From Bacteroidales bacterium UBA4116 (GTDB lineage Bacteria; Bacteroidota; Bacteroidia; Bacteroidales; Tannerellaceae), in the NCBI GenBank assembly GCA_002381645.1, contig DFXE01000007.1:11650-75649 (forward strand): a stretch of DNA of 64,000 bases, given 5' to 3'. This document shows, piece by piece, positions 1 through 8,558 of this stretch (positions are counted from its first letter, which is position 1; every line of letters begins with the position of its first letter). The notes under the pieces are model-generated. The model saw only the letters and a list, made by a program, of their open reading frames with translations. It made no database searches and was not told the DNA's origin. The position numbers and the translations under genes are program-made.

Positions 1-445
1 CATCTATCAGCCGCTGATTACTGCTACCCCTGAAAAGAAGCGACTCATCCCGTAGGGACTGTACATAACGGCCGTCAACCAGTACATCTATATACCTGAG
101 CATTTCACAATACCGCTTATTCCGGAGAATAGCCTCAAAAGACAGGCCGGTATAACACCAGATCGTTTTCCGGCTGTACTTTTTTATATCCTTTGCAAGT
201 TTGGCAAAAGCTTCGGGCTGCATAAAAGGGTCCCCCCCACTGAATGTAACGTTGGCAAATTCATCGGAAAGGATTTGATCCAGTATTTCATCGGTCAACA
301 CCAGTTTTCCTTTACTTATATCCCATGATCCGGGATTGTGGCAACCGGGACAACGGTTATTACATCCCGCCGCATAGACGGTCGTCCGGAATCCGGGGCC
401 ATCTACTGTTGTATCTTCAATTATGTCGAGAATGGATAACAGCAT
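1..445 (-). CDS. nrdG: Anaerobic ribonucleotide reductase activating protein NrdG (3' part outside window)
   Basis: A radical SAM enzyme that uses a 4Fe-4S cluster and S-adenosylmethionine to place the glycyl radical on NrdD. I translated it from the minus strand: 148 residues are visible and the frame stays open to the left edge, so the C-terminus is missing. The cluster motif CNNRCPGC (CX3CX2C) lies at residues 28-35, and the SAM-binding FSGGDPF follows near residue 70. The ATG at 445 begins one base after the nrdD stop, so the two are translationally linked in one operon, the usual arrangement. Confidence 0.93.
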   Translation of the reverse strand, partial: MLLSILDIIEDTTVDGPGFRTTVYAAGCNNRCPGCHNPGSWDISKGKLVLTDEILDQILSDEFANVTFSGGDPFMQPEAFAKLAKDIKKYSRKTIWCYTGLSFEAILRNKRYCEMLRYIDVLVDGRYVQSLRDESLLFRGSSNQRLID

Positions 446-446
446 A

Positions 447-2654
447 TCAGTTATGGGTAATACGGTCGTTCAGTTCTGAAAGTTTAGCATTATTCCAGCG
501 GTTGGTCGTGCCTACCAGATAACCCGTTATACGCTGGAGTTTATCCAGGTTATGGCTTCCGCATCCGGGACATACATTCTGATCGGCAACCGCATTCTCA
601 TACCCACAATCTAAACAGCGGGTACGGTTATGGTTTACCGAACCGTATCCGATATTATATTTATCCATCATATCCACGACCTGCATAATTGAATCCGGAT
701 TATGTGTGGCATCCCCGTCGATCTCCACATAAAAGATATGCCCTCCGCGGGTAAGGTCGTGGTAAGGAGCTTCAATCTCAGCTTTATGACGTGCACTGCA
801 TTTGTAATAAACCGGTATATGGTTTGAATTGGTATAATATTCACGGTCGGTAATTCTCGGCAATATACCGAATACCTGTTTATCCCGTGAGGTGAATTTT
901 CCTGAAAGTCCTTCGGCAGGAGTTGCCAGTACGCTATAATTATGTTGATATCTTTCGGAGAACTCATTCACCCGGTCGCGCATGTACGTTACAATCTTCA
1001 ACCCCAATTCCTGTGAAGCGGCATCTTCGCCATGATGCTTACCCGTCAACGCCACAAGGCATTCCGCCAGTCCTATAAAGCCAATACCCAAAGTACCCTG
1101 GTTGATAACGGGAGCAATTGTATCGGTAGCATTAAGTTTCTCGCTACCCAGCCATAATGATTTCATCAGCATGGGAAACTGTTTGGCATAGGCTGTTTTC
1201 TGAAATTCAAACCGTTCATGCAATTGAAGGGCGGTAATTTCAAGCATATCATCCAGTTTGGCAAAGAAACGCGCAATCTTCTCTTCTCTATTTTCAATCC
1301 CCATACATTCAATAGCCAGACGGACAATATTAATGGTTGAGAAAGAAATATTTCCCCTCCCGATGGATGTTTTGGGGCCGAAACGATTTTCAAACACACG
1401 GGTACGGCATCCCATAGTTGCCACTTCATATTGATACCGCTTCGGGTCGTGCGCATCCCATTCCTCGCTTACATTAAATGTTGCATCCAGGTTAAGGAAA
1501 TTGGGGAAAAACCTGCGGGCTGAAACTTTTGCCGCCAACTGGTAAAGATCATAATTCGGATCTTCGGGCAGATAGCTTACACCTCGTTTTTTCTTCCATA
1601 TCTGGATAGGAAAGATCGCTGTTTCGCCGTTGCCTACTCCGCGCCAGGTGCTGTTGAGTATTTCACGGATAATGCAACGTCCTTCGGCAGAAATATCGGT
1701 TCCGTAATTGATGGAGCTGAATACCACCTGATTGCCACCACGTGAATGTATGGTATTCATATTATGGATAAATGCTTCCATCGACTGATGCACACGGCTT
1801 ACTGTTTTATTTACGGCATGTTGCTTGATCCGCTCATCACCGCTCAGGTTTTCAAGGGGGCTTATAATGTAGTCGGTAATTTCCGCCTGGTATAAATGGG
1901 AGTAATCGCTTCCATTCAATTCTTCAAGTGTTTTAAGCTCTTCAACATAACTGCTCCTGACGTACGGCGCAAGATAAAAATCGAAAGCAGGAATAGATTG
2001 TCCGCCATGCATTTCATTTTGTGCCGTCTCCAGCGAAATACACCCCAGGATACTTGCCGTCTCAATGCGTTTTGCTGGACGTGATTCACCGTGGCCCGCC
2101 GAAAAACCATGCTGAAGTATATGGTCTAACGGATGTTGAACACAGGTAAGGCTTTTGGTAGGGTAATAATCTTTATCATGAATATGAAGGTAATTCCCCG
2201 CTATGGCATCTTTTACTTTTTCACTTAACAGGTAATCGTCTACGAATGGCTTGGTTGTCTCACTGGAGAATTTCATCATCATTCCCGCCGGAGTATCCGC
2301 ATTCATATTGGCATTTTCGCGTGTTATATCGTTGGATTTGATGTTGATGATCTCAAGGAACATGTCGCGCGTCTTCGCTTTACGAGCTATGCTGCGCTGG
2401 TTACGGTAGGCAATATATTTTTTTGCCACATCTTTCCGCCTGCTGTTCATTAAAGCAAGTTCCACCGCATCCTGTATAGCTTCTACCGTCATTTGCGAAT
2501 CGCCATGAAAAGATATGTGGTCGGTTATTTCATTTATCAACTGCCGGTCTTCTCCCATGTCTGTATGAAGCATGGCTTTACGGATAGCTGTGACTATTTT
2601 TTCTTCATTAAATCCGACAATGCGCCCGTCTCTTTTGATTACTGTTTGTATCAT
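447..2654 (-). CDS. nrdD: Anaerobic (class III) ribonucleoside-triphosphate reductase NrdD
   Basis: Reduces ribonucleotides to deoxyribonucleotides under anoxia using a glycyl radical. The N-terminal ~90 residues form an ATP-cone (MIQTVIKRDGRIVGF onward). Cysteines in TCVQHP and MGCRTRV match the radical-transfer cysteines of the family. A zinc ribbon follows (two CxxC pairs near residues 680-705), and the glycyl-radical motif RITGYL places the radical Gly at about residue 711 of 735. The frame extends upstream to a TTG at 2681, but that codon lies inside a promoter-like -7 element (2679-2686), so I choose the ATG at 2654. It leads the nrdD-nrdG operon. Confidence 0.96.
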   Translation of the reverse strand: MIQTVIKRDGRIVGFNEEKIVTAIRKAMLHTDMGEDRQLINEITDHISFHGDSQMTVEAIQDAVELALMNSRRKDVAKKYIAYRNQRSIARKAKTRDMFLEIINIKSNDITRENANMNADTPAGMMMKFSSETTKPFVDDYLLSEKVKDAIAGNYLHIHDKDYYPTKSLTCVQHPLDHILQHGFSAGHGESRPAKRIETASILGCISLETAQNEMHGGQSIPAFDFYLAPYVRSSYVEELKTLEELNGSDYSHLYQAEITDYIISPLENLSGDERIKQHAVNKTVSRVHQSMEAFIHNMNTIHSRGGNQVVFSSINYGTDISAEGRCIIREILNSTWRGVGNGETAIFPIQIWKKKRGVSYLPEDPNYDLYQLAAKVSARRFFPNFLNLDATFNVSEEWDAHDPKRYQYEVATMGCRTRVFENRFGPKTSIGRGNISFSTINIVRLAIECMGIENREEKIARFFAKLDDMLEITALQLHERFEFQKTAYAKQFPMLMKSLWLGSEKLNATDTIAPVINQGTLGIGFIGLAECLVALTGKHHGEDAASQELGLKIVTYMRDRVNEFSERYQHNYSVLATPAEGLSGKFTSRDKQVFGILPRITDREYYTNSNHIPVYYKCSARHKAEIEAPYHDLTRGGHIFYVEIDGDATHNPDSIMQVVDMMDKYNIGYGSVNHNRTRCLDCGYENAVADQNVCPGCGSHNLDKLQRITGYLVGTTNRWNNAKLSELNDRITHN

Positions 2655-2678
2655 TTCATCTACTTTTTCTTTTGACCG

Positions 2679-2686
2679 CAAAGATA
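2679..2686 (-). promoter_or_regulatory. -7 promoter element for nrdDG
   Basis: On the minus strand this reads TATCTTTG, an exact match to the Bacteroidales -7 consensus TAnnTTTG. Transcription would start near 2672, about 18 bases ahead of the ATG at 2654. A -33 TTTG is not obvious. Confidence 0.55.
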
Positions 2687-2896
2687 AGCAGTCGTAACAT
2701 ATGTTTTACAAAAAGGAAAACTTTTAGGTAGTTAATTTTTGTCAATCATCTAAAAAACAGTATATTAAAAAATATTTTAGAAAATTACACTAAACAGTGC
2801 TATAAAAATATTTTCCAAAACTGTTCACAATAACAACTATTTAATTTGCAAATTTGTTCAAACCGGATAATAAAACATTTAATCTCAAAAGAAGAT

Positions 2897-2926
2897 TTTG
2901 TTATCGTCTTTTTATTTTTACCTTTG
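2897..2926 (+). promoter_or_regulatory. Promoter of the riboswitch-transporter transcript
   Basis: TTTG at 2897-2900 and TACCTTTG at 2919-2926, 18 bases apart, fit the Bacteroidales -33/-7 pair. The predicted start lies just ahead of the cobalamin riboswitch, so the aptamer would be at the very 5' end of the transcript. Confidence 0.6.
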
Positions 2927-2929
2927 CGC

Positions 2930-3113
2930 CGAATTGGTTCTGTTATTTCTATCCGGAGATACGGATTAAAAGGGAATCGGGTGAAAATCCCGGACAGTCC
3001 CGCTGCTGTGAAGCTCGTTTTAATATCCTGAAAACACTTTTGCCACTGATAATGATCGGGAAGGCTTCAGGATTGGAGTAAGTCAGAAAACCTGCCATTC
3101 GTCAAAGGCTGTT
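2930..3113 (+). promoter_or_regulatory. Cobalamin (B12) riboswitch
   Basis: The conserved core is unmistakable. 2970-3014 contains GGGAATCGGGTGAAAATCCC followed by GGACAGTCCCGCTGCTGTGA. The B12-box GCCACTG is at 3042-3048, and the closing segment AGTCAGAAAACCTGCC is at 3081-3096. It is transcribed on the plus strand, so it serves the transporter starting at 3170 and not the divergent nrdDG. Sequence between 3097 and 3169 (a run of T at 3113-3117, then CTCGTGGGTTAGAAA) probably holds the expression platform; I could not settle whether it acts on transcription or translation. Ends are approximate. Confidence 0.93.
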
Positions 3114-3169
3114 TTTTCTCGTGGGTTAGAAATATAGTTCAACAAAAGTATTAATTAAATTGTCCGTTG

Positions 3170-4849
3170 ATGAACTGGATTAATGAGTTGTTATGGGGCG
3201 ATGGTATAGCACATTCCATCCTTATTTTATCTGTTGCCATTGCTTTTGGCATCCAGCTGGGTAAAATAAAAATTTTCGGGGTTTCCTTAGGGATCACACT
3301 TGTACTTTTTGTAGGCATCCTACTGGGTCACTTCGGTTTTCATATAAACGAGGAAATTCTTCATTTTTTTAAAGAATTCGGATTAATCCTGTTTGTTTTT
3401 TCCGTTGGGATGCAGGTCGGCCCCGGCTTCTTCTCTTCCTTTAAAAAAGGGGGGATAACCCTTAACCTGTTGGCTTGCGGAATAGTTTTACTCGGAGCAG
3501 GCATCACCATTATCATTCACTATATAACCGGCATACCTATGTCGACCATGGTTGGCGTAATGTCGGGAGCAGTAACGAATACGCCCGGCCTGGGTGCTGC
3601 ACAGCAGGCTTACAGCGATTTATTCGGCAACACCGATCCGACTATTGCGTTAGGTTACGCGGTTGCCTATCCCCTGGGAGTTGTCGGAATTATCCTTTCC
3701 ATGCTTTGCATCCGGTATGTATTCCGTATAAATTTCGCTAAGGAATCCGAACAACTCGCCGCAGAGGAAAGCCGGCAAATAAAGGGAGCAACCCCTGTAT
3801 CTCTTATCGTGAAGAATCCCGCGGTTTTTAACCGGTCGATCCGTGAACTTTCATCGTTGCTTGAACACCGCGAATTTGTGATATCCCGAATATGGCAAAA
3901 GGATATCAATAAAATTGAAATAGCAACGGCTGAAACCGTTCTTCAACAGGATGATAAAATTTTTGTCATTACCACAGACCATGACGTGGAGACAATTAAA
4001 ACATTTATCGGTGAAGAAATCGAAATGGACCGGAAACAATGGATTCCGGCAGACAGTCAGTTTATCAGCCGCCGTATAGTCATCACAAAACCCGAATTAA
4101 ACGGCAAGCAGCTGGGAGAGCTACAGCTCCGGCGTTTACATGGAATTAACATCACACGCATCAACCGCTCAGGGGTAGACCTGGTAGCTACACCTACCCT
4201 GACATTACAAATCGGCGACCGGTTAACCGTTGTAGGCAGCGAACCGGCTGTAGCAAAAGTATCGGAAATACTCGGCAACTCCTTGAAGCGCCTGAATGAA
4301 CCGAACCTGATAACTATATTTATCGGAATCTCTTTAGGTATCATACTCGGAAGTATTCCTTTTGCTTTTCCGGGTATACCTCAACCGGTTAAATTAGGTC
4401 TTGCGGGCGGCCCGCTCATTGTTGCTATTTTGATCAGCCGCTTTGGCTACAAGTATAAATTAATCACTTATACTACCCAAAGCGCTAACCTGATGTTACG
4501 CGAAGTGGGCATATCCCTTTTCCTTGCCTGCGTAGGCCTGAGCGCCGGACAGGGATTTGTAGATACGATAGTGAATAAAGGAGGATTTGCATGGATCGGC
4601 TACGGATTTATTATCACCACAGTGCCCTTATTGATCATCGGTTTTATCGGACGGTACTTTTATAAGGTGAATTATTACACATTGATGGGATTAATTGCGG
4701 GGAGCACCACCGACCCCCCTGCTTTAGCGTATGCGAATACGACAGCGGGAAATGATTCGCCTGCCGTAGGCTATGCGACCGTCTATCCGATAACCATGTT
4801 TTTACGGGTATTAACCGCACAGCTTTTAATATTGTTTTTTTATGCGTAA
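3170..4849 (+). CDS. AspT/YidE/YbjL-family transporter with two TrkA-C domains
   Basis: A polytopic inner-membrane protein of 559 residues in the aspartate:alanine exchanger family. Residues ~1-190 and ~375-559 are the duplicated membrane halves. Each half carries the family-type motif (GAVTNTPGLGAAQQA near 145; GSTTDPPALAYAN near 520). Between them are two RCK-C/TrkA-C-like cytoplasmic domains (~200-370). The frame opens at a TTG (3167), but the adjacent ATG at 3170 is the better start. A B12 riboswitch directly upstream implies that expression falls when cobalamin is plentiful, so the substrate may be linked to cobalamin or B12-dependent metabolism. That is inference; the family does not reveal the substrate. 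Confidence 0.9.
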   Translation: MNWINELLWGDGIAHSILILSVAIAFGIQLGKIKIFGVSLGITLVLFVGILLGHFGFHINEEILHFFKEFGLILFVFSVGMQVGPGFFSSFKKGGITLNLLACGIVLLGAGITIIIHYITGIPMSTMVGVMSGAVTNTPGLGAAQQAYSDLFGNTDPTIALGYAVAYPLGVVGIILSMLCIRYVFRINFAKESEQLAAEESRQIKGATPVSLIVKNPAVFNRSIRELSSLLEHREFVISRIWQKDINKIEIATAETVLQQDDKIFVITTDHDVETIKTFIGEEIEMDRKQWIPADSQFISRRIVITKPELNGKQLGELQLRRLHGINITRINRSGVDLVATPTLTLQIGDRLTVVGSEPAVAKVSEILGNSLKRLNEPNLITIFIGISLGIILGSIPFAFPGIPQPVKLGLAGGPLIVAILISRFGYKYKLITYTTQSANLMLREVGISLFLACVGLSAGQGFVDTIVNKGGFAWIGYGFIITTVPLLIIGFIGRYFYKVNYYTLMGLIAGSTTDPPALAYANTTAGNDSPAVGYATVYPITMFLRVLTAQLLILFFYA

Positions 4850-4908
4850 GTGGTATTTTGGATAAATATTCCTGCCCTTTGGTATGAATTTGTTAAAAGA
4901 AATACCCT

Positions 4909-4943
4909 TTTGACATAGGTTGAGCGATTATCAATTATCTTTG
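4909..4943 (+). promoter_or_regulatory. Promoter for the DUF4924-rfbD-prfC operon
   Basis: TTTG at 4909-4912 and TATCTTTG at 4936-4943 resemble the Bacteroidales promoter, although the 23-base gap is longer than usual. The -7 element ends only 4 bases before the ATG at 4948, so the message may be leaderless or nearly so. Confidence 0.5.
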
Positions 4944-4947
4944 CATT

Positions 4948-5496
4948 ATGATAATCGCCCAACAGAAACGGAAGGATAATATCGCCGAATATTTATTATA
5001 CATGTGGCAGGTTGAAGATATCATACGTGCAAATAATTTCGATATGGAAAATATTTGCCGTACGGTTATTGCCAGCTATGACCAACCAGAAGAAGTAAAA
5101 AAAGAAATTGCCCGCTGGTATGAGGAATTAATTGAGATGATGCGTACTGAAGGAGTTATGGAGAAAGGGCATATCCAGTTAAATAAAAACATTATCATCC
5201 TTTTGACGGATCTTCATCTCCGTTTGCTCAAATCTCTTAAAGAGATGGTTTACGGCGCTACTTACTACAAAACATTGCCCTATATTGTCCAACTACGGTC
5301 AAAATCAGGCGGACAAGACATCTCCGAACTTGAAACCTGCTTTATAGCTTTATATGGATACCTTATGCTGAAAATGCAAGGTAAAGAGGTAAGCGCCGAC
5401 ACGATGGATGGAATTAAACAAATCAGTTCTTTTCTTGCCCTGCTCTCGGAGAAATACAGGGCCGATATAAATGGTGAATTAAATTTAGAAGATTAA
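4948..5496 (+). CDS. DUF4924 family protein
   Basis: A 182-residue, mostly alpha-helical cytoplasmic protein of unknown function. The N-terminus (MIIAQQKRKDNIAEYLLYMW) fits DUF4924, a family I know mainly from Bacteroidales. No signal peptide or membrane segment is present. It is the first gene of a plus-strand operon, 3 bases ahead of rfbD. The start is supported by the conserved N-terminus even though a promoter element lies immediately upstream. No enzymatic motif is visible and I do not assign a function. Confidence 0.85.
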   Translation: MIIAQQKRKDNIAEYLLYMWQVEDIIRANNFDMENICRTVIASYDQPEEVKKEIARWYEELIEMMRTEGVMEKGHIQLNKNIIILLTDLHLRLLKSLKEMVYGATYYKTLPYIVQLRSKSGGQDISELETCFIALYGYLMLKMQGKEVSADTMDGIKQISSFLALLSEKYRADINGELNLED

Positions 5497-5499
5497 TAT

Positions 5500-6363
5500 A
5501 TGAAAACACTTTTGATAACCGGAGCCAACGGACAGTTGGGTAATTCTCTTCGTGTGCTATCCAAACAGTTTCCTCAATATAAATTCTTATTTACAGATGT
5601 TGATTCGCTCGACATCTGCGATAAAGACATTGTCCTAACCTATGTCCAGACACATAATGTGGGTTATATCATTAATTGCGCCGCCTATACGGCTGTTGAC
5701 AAAGCGGAAGATGAAGAGATCTTATGTCTTCGGATCAACCGCGATGCCGTCCGTAACCTGGGGGAGGTGGCAACTGCCGTCAAAGCGAAGATCATCCATA
5801 TTTCAACCGATTACGTTTTCGACGGAACCAACAGCATTCCGTATGTTGAGACCGATTACACATGCCCGATGTCTGCTTACGGAAGAAGCAAGCAGGCCGG
5901 CGAACTTATATTGAAAGCCGTATGTCCGGATGCCGTGATCCTCCGGACATCGTGGTTATATTCGGAGTTTGGCAACAACTTTGTAAAAACCATGCTCCGC
6001 CTGGGAAAAGAGAAAGACGAATTAGGCGTCGTTTTCGACCAGATCGGATCACCTACTTATTCGGGGGATTTAGCTGCAGCTATTCTTTCCATCATTGACC
6101 ATTCGGAAAAGGAAGGTATCCTGCCCGGCACATACCATTATTCTAATGAAGGAGTGTGCAGCTGGTATGATTTTGCTTTAAAAATATTCGAACTGACCGG
6201 TATCGGCTGCAACGTATCTCCCATCGACACAAAAGATTTCCCCACACGGGCTATACGCCCTCAATACAGTGTATTAAACAAAGGGAAAATAAAACGCAAA
6301 TATGGCATAACCATCCCTCATTGGGAAGAAAGCCTGAAAAAAGTATTAAAAAGTAATTTCTGA
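5500..6363 (+). CDS. rfbD: dTDP-4-dehydrorhamnose reductase
   Basis: A 287-residue short-chain dehydrogenase/reductase that catalyses the last step of dTDP-L-rhamnose synthesis for surface glycans. The N-terminal Rossmann motif GANGQLG is at residues 8-14. STDYVFDG lies near 103, and the catalytic YGRSKQAGE follows near 127. The dTDP-sugar-binding part is at the C-terminus. Other rhamnose genes (rfbA, rfbB, rfbC) are not in the window. It sits between DUF4924 and prfC with gaps of 3 and 6 bases, so the three are co-transcribed. Confidence 0.95.
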   Translation: MKTLLITGANGQLGNSLRVLSKQFPQYKFLFTDVDSLDICDKDIVLTYVQTHNVGYIINCAAYTAVDKAEDEEILCLRINRDAVRNLGEVATAVKAKIIHISTDYVFDGTNSIPYVETDYTCPMSAYGRSKQAGELILKAVCPDAVILRTSWLYSEFGNNFVKTMLRLGKEKDELGVVFDQIGSPTYSGDLAAAILSIIDHSEKEGILPGTYHYSNEGVCSWYDFALKIFELTGIGCNVSPIDTKDFPTRAIRPQYSVLNKGKIKRKYGITIPHWEESLKKVLKSNF

Positions 6364-6369
6364 TTATAA

Positions 6370-7947
6370 ATGGCTTACGCAGACGAAATAAAAAGAAGAA
6401 GAACATTTGCTATTGTTAGTCACCCGGACGCAGGAAAAACTACATTAACGGAGAAACTGCTCCTGTTCGGAGGAGCCATCCATGTTGCCGGTGCAGTCAA
6501 ATCAAATAAGATAAGAAAAACGGCCACATCCGACTGGATGGAAATTGAAAAGCAGCGCGGTATATCGGTTGCTACATCGGTTATGGCTTTCGATTACGAC
6601 GGGCATAAAATAAATATTTTAGACACTCCGGGGCACCAGGATTTTGCGGAAGATACATTCCGGACATTAACTGCTGTAGACAGTGTTATTATCGTAATCG
6701 ATACAGCGAAAGGGGTTGAAGCGCAAACGCGGAAACTCATGGAGGTTTGCCGGATGCGTAAAACTCCGGTAATTGTTTTTGTCAACAAAATGGACCGGGA
6801 TGGAAAAGATCCGTTCGACCTGTTAGACGAAATTGAAGAAGAATTAAAAATTAATGTACGCCCGTTAAGCTGGCCGATCGATATGGGCCAACGCTTCAAA
6901 GGGGTTTATAATATATTCGAACAAAAACTCGACTTATATACGCCCAGCAAACAATATGTTACGGAAAGCATAGAGTTTAAAGATATCAACAGTCCGGAAT
7001 TAGAAAATCATATTGATCCTGTTTTAGCAAATAAGCTTAGAGAAGACATTGAGCTTATTGAGGGTGTATATCCCGAATTCGATATCAACTCCTATCTTAA
7101 AGGGGATATTGCTCCGGTATTCTTCGGATCGGCGCTAAACAATTTCGGCGTAAAGGAATTACTGGATTGTTTTGTCCGGATTGCGCCTTCGCCCAGGCCC
7201 GTCCAGGCGATCGAAAGGACAGTCGACCCGTTGGATGATAATTTCTCGGGTTTTGTATTCAAAATACATGCCAATATGGATCCGAATCACCGGAGTTGTA
7301 TCGCGTTTGTAAAAATATGCTCTGGACGTTTTGAGCGTAACGCGAATTATAAGCATGTACGTTTCAACAAAATGATGCGCTTCAGTAGTCCTACGGCTTT
7401 TATGGCACAAAAGAAAGAAGTGGTGGACGAAGCATTTGCGGGCGATATAATCGGCTTACCCGACACCGGCAATTTCAAAATCGGCGATACGCTTACGGCG
7501 GGCGAAGAACTTCACTTTAAAGGATTACCCAGTTTTTCACCCGAAATGTTCAAGTATATTGAAAACGCTGATCCGATGAAAGCGAAACAACTGAATAAAG
7601 GGGTTGAACAGTTAATGGATGAAGGGGTAGCCCAATTATTCACCAATCAATTCAACGGCAGGAAGATTATCGGAACCGTGGGACAGCTTCAGTTTGAAGT
7701 TATACAATACCGCTTGCTTCACGAATATGGAGCCCAATGCAAATGGGAGCCGGTAAGCCTTTATAAAGCCTGCTGGATTGAAAGTGACAACGCTCAAATG
7801 CTGGAAAACTTTAAAAAAAGGAAAGTACAATACATGGCCCTAGATAAGGAAGGGCGCGATGTTTACCTTGCTGATTCATCTTATGTACTGACTATGGCTC
7901 AACAGGATTTTCCGGATATAAAATTCCATTTTACATCCGAATTCTAG
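6370..7947 (+). CDS. prfC: Peptide chain release factor 3
   Basis: A translational GTPase (525 residues, normal length) that removes RF1/RF2 from the ribosome after termination. The G1 motif is SHPDAGKTTLTEK (residues ~17-29), G3 is DTPGHQDF (~82-89) and G4 is NKMD (~136-139). The EF-G-like domain II follows, and then the RF3 C-terminal domain. It is the last gene of the operon starting at 4948. No strong terminator follows; the next 92 bases are AT-rich. Confidence 0.97.
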   Translation: MAYADEIKRRRTFAIVSHPDAGKTTLTEKLLLFGGAIHVAGAVKSNKIRKTATSDWMEIEKQRGISVATSVMAFDYDGHKINILDTPGHQDFAEDTFRTLTAVDSVIIVIDTAKGVEAQTRKLMEVCRMRKTPVIVFVNKMDRDGKDPFDLLDEIEEELKINVRPLSWPIDMGQRFKGVYNIFEQKLDLYTPSKQYVTESIEFKDINSPELENHIDPVLANKLREDIELIEGVYPEFDINSYLKGDIAPVFFGSALNNFGVKELLDCFVRIAPSPRPVQAIERTVDPLDDNFSGFVFKIHANMDPNHRSCIAFVKICSGRFERNANYKHVRFNKMMRFSSPTAFMAQKKEVVDEAFAGDIIGLPDTGNFKIGDTLTAGEELHFKGLPSFSPEMFKYIENADPMKAKQLNKGVEQLMDEGVAQLFTNQFNGRKIIGTVGQLQFEVIQYRLLHEYGAQCKWEPVSLYKACWIESDNAQMLENFKKRKVQYMALDKEGRDVYLADSSYVLTMAQQDFPDIKFHFTSEF

Positions 7948-8010
7948 TTACCTCATTAATTTCACATAAATTATTTCTTCATAGAGCCTACAATTATTGA
8001 AAAAAGTTTT

Positions 8011-8018
8011 TATATTTG
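8011..8018 (+). promoter_or_regulatory. -7 promoter element for the small secreted protein gene
   Basis: TATATTTG matches TAnnTTTG exactly and lies 21 bases upstream of the ATG at 8040. A clear -33 element is not seen. Confidence 0.45.
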
Positions 8019-8039
8019 TGTTAATTTTCGACTTATAAT

Positions 8040-8357
8040 ATGAAAACGATATTTTCAATATGCCTGATGATAATGTTGAGTTTCTGCACTTTTGCGGAAG
8101 CCCGGCAACTTAGTGCATCCGTTCATATTATAGAAAAGCGTTCTGAAACACCTCCTATTGAGGTTATAGCCATAGATAACCGTATAAAAGTAACGAATGC
8201 GCCTGTAGGGAGCAAACTTGAAATTTACAGCGTAGTTGGTATAAAAGTGGCTGAAATTGAAATCACGCAACCTTCCGGCGAATATACGGTTAATATAGCT
8301 AAAGGGTATTATATTGTACGTATAGGTGAAACCGTACGTAAAATTGCGATCCGATAA
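8040..8357 (+). CDS. Small secreted protein made of a type IX-like C-terminal module
   Basis: 105 residues. A signal peptide (MKTIFSICLMIMLSFCTFAEA, cleavage near 21-22) is followed by about 20 linker residues. The remainder looks like the C-terminal sorting module of Bacteroidales secreted proteins (LEIYSVVGIKVAEIEI, then GYYIVRIGETVRKIAIR; compare Por-secretion tail or DUF6383). It resembles the tails of the proteins ending at 32834 and 49424. There is almost no passenger domain, so the sorting-type module is nearly the whole protein. It may be a small surface protein or a decayed remnant of a larger one; function unknown. Confidence 0.75.
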   Translation: MKTIFSICLMIMLSFCTFAEARQLSASVHIIEKRSETPPIEVIAIDNRIKVTNAPVGSKLEIYSVVGIKVAEIEITQPSGEYTVNIAKGYYIVRIGETVRKIAIR

Positions 8358-8558
8358 ATATATTTTCAACCGATCCCCTAAATACTCTTCCCTTTATTAC
8401 AATTTGAGCTAACTTTTTCTTAATCAGAAATATGAATAAGGAAATCCATTCATTTGTAATACATTTTTAACAATTAAAACTCCCGTTTTTTACCTTTTTT
8501 GTGTAAATATTAAATTAAAAGATGCGTTATTTGTTCTTGTTTAAATAGATGAAATGAT

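Noticed and set aside
2681..3169. Riboswitch as a regulator of nrdDG
   Set aside because: The aptamer is on the plus strand and reads away from nrdDG.
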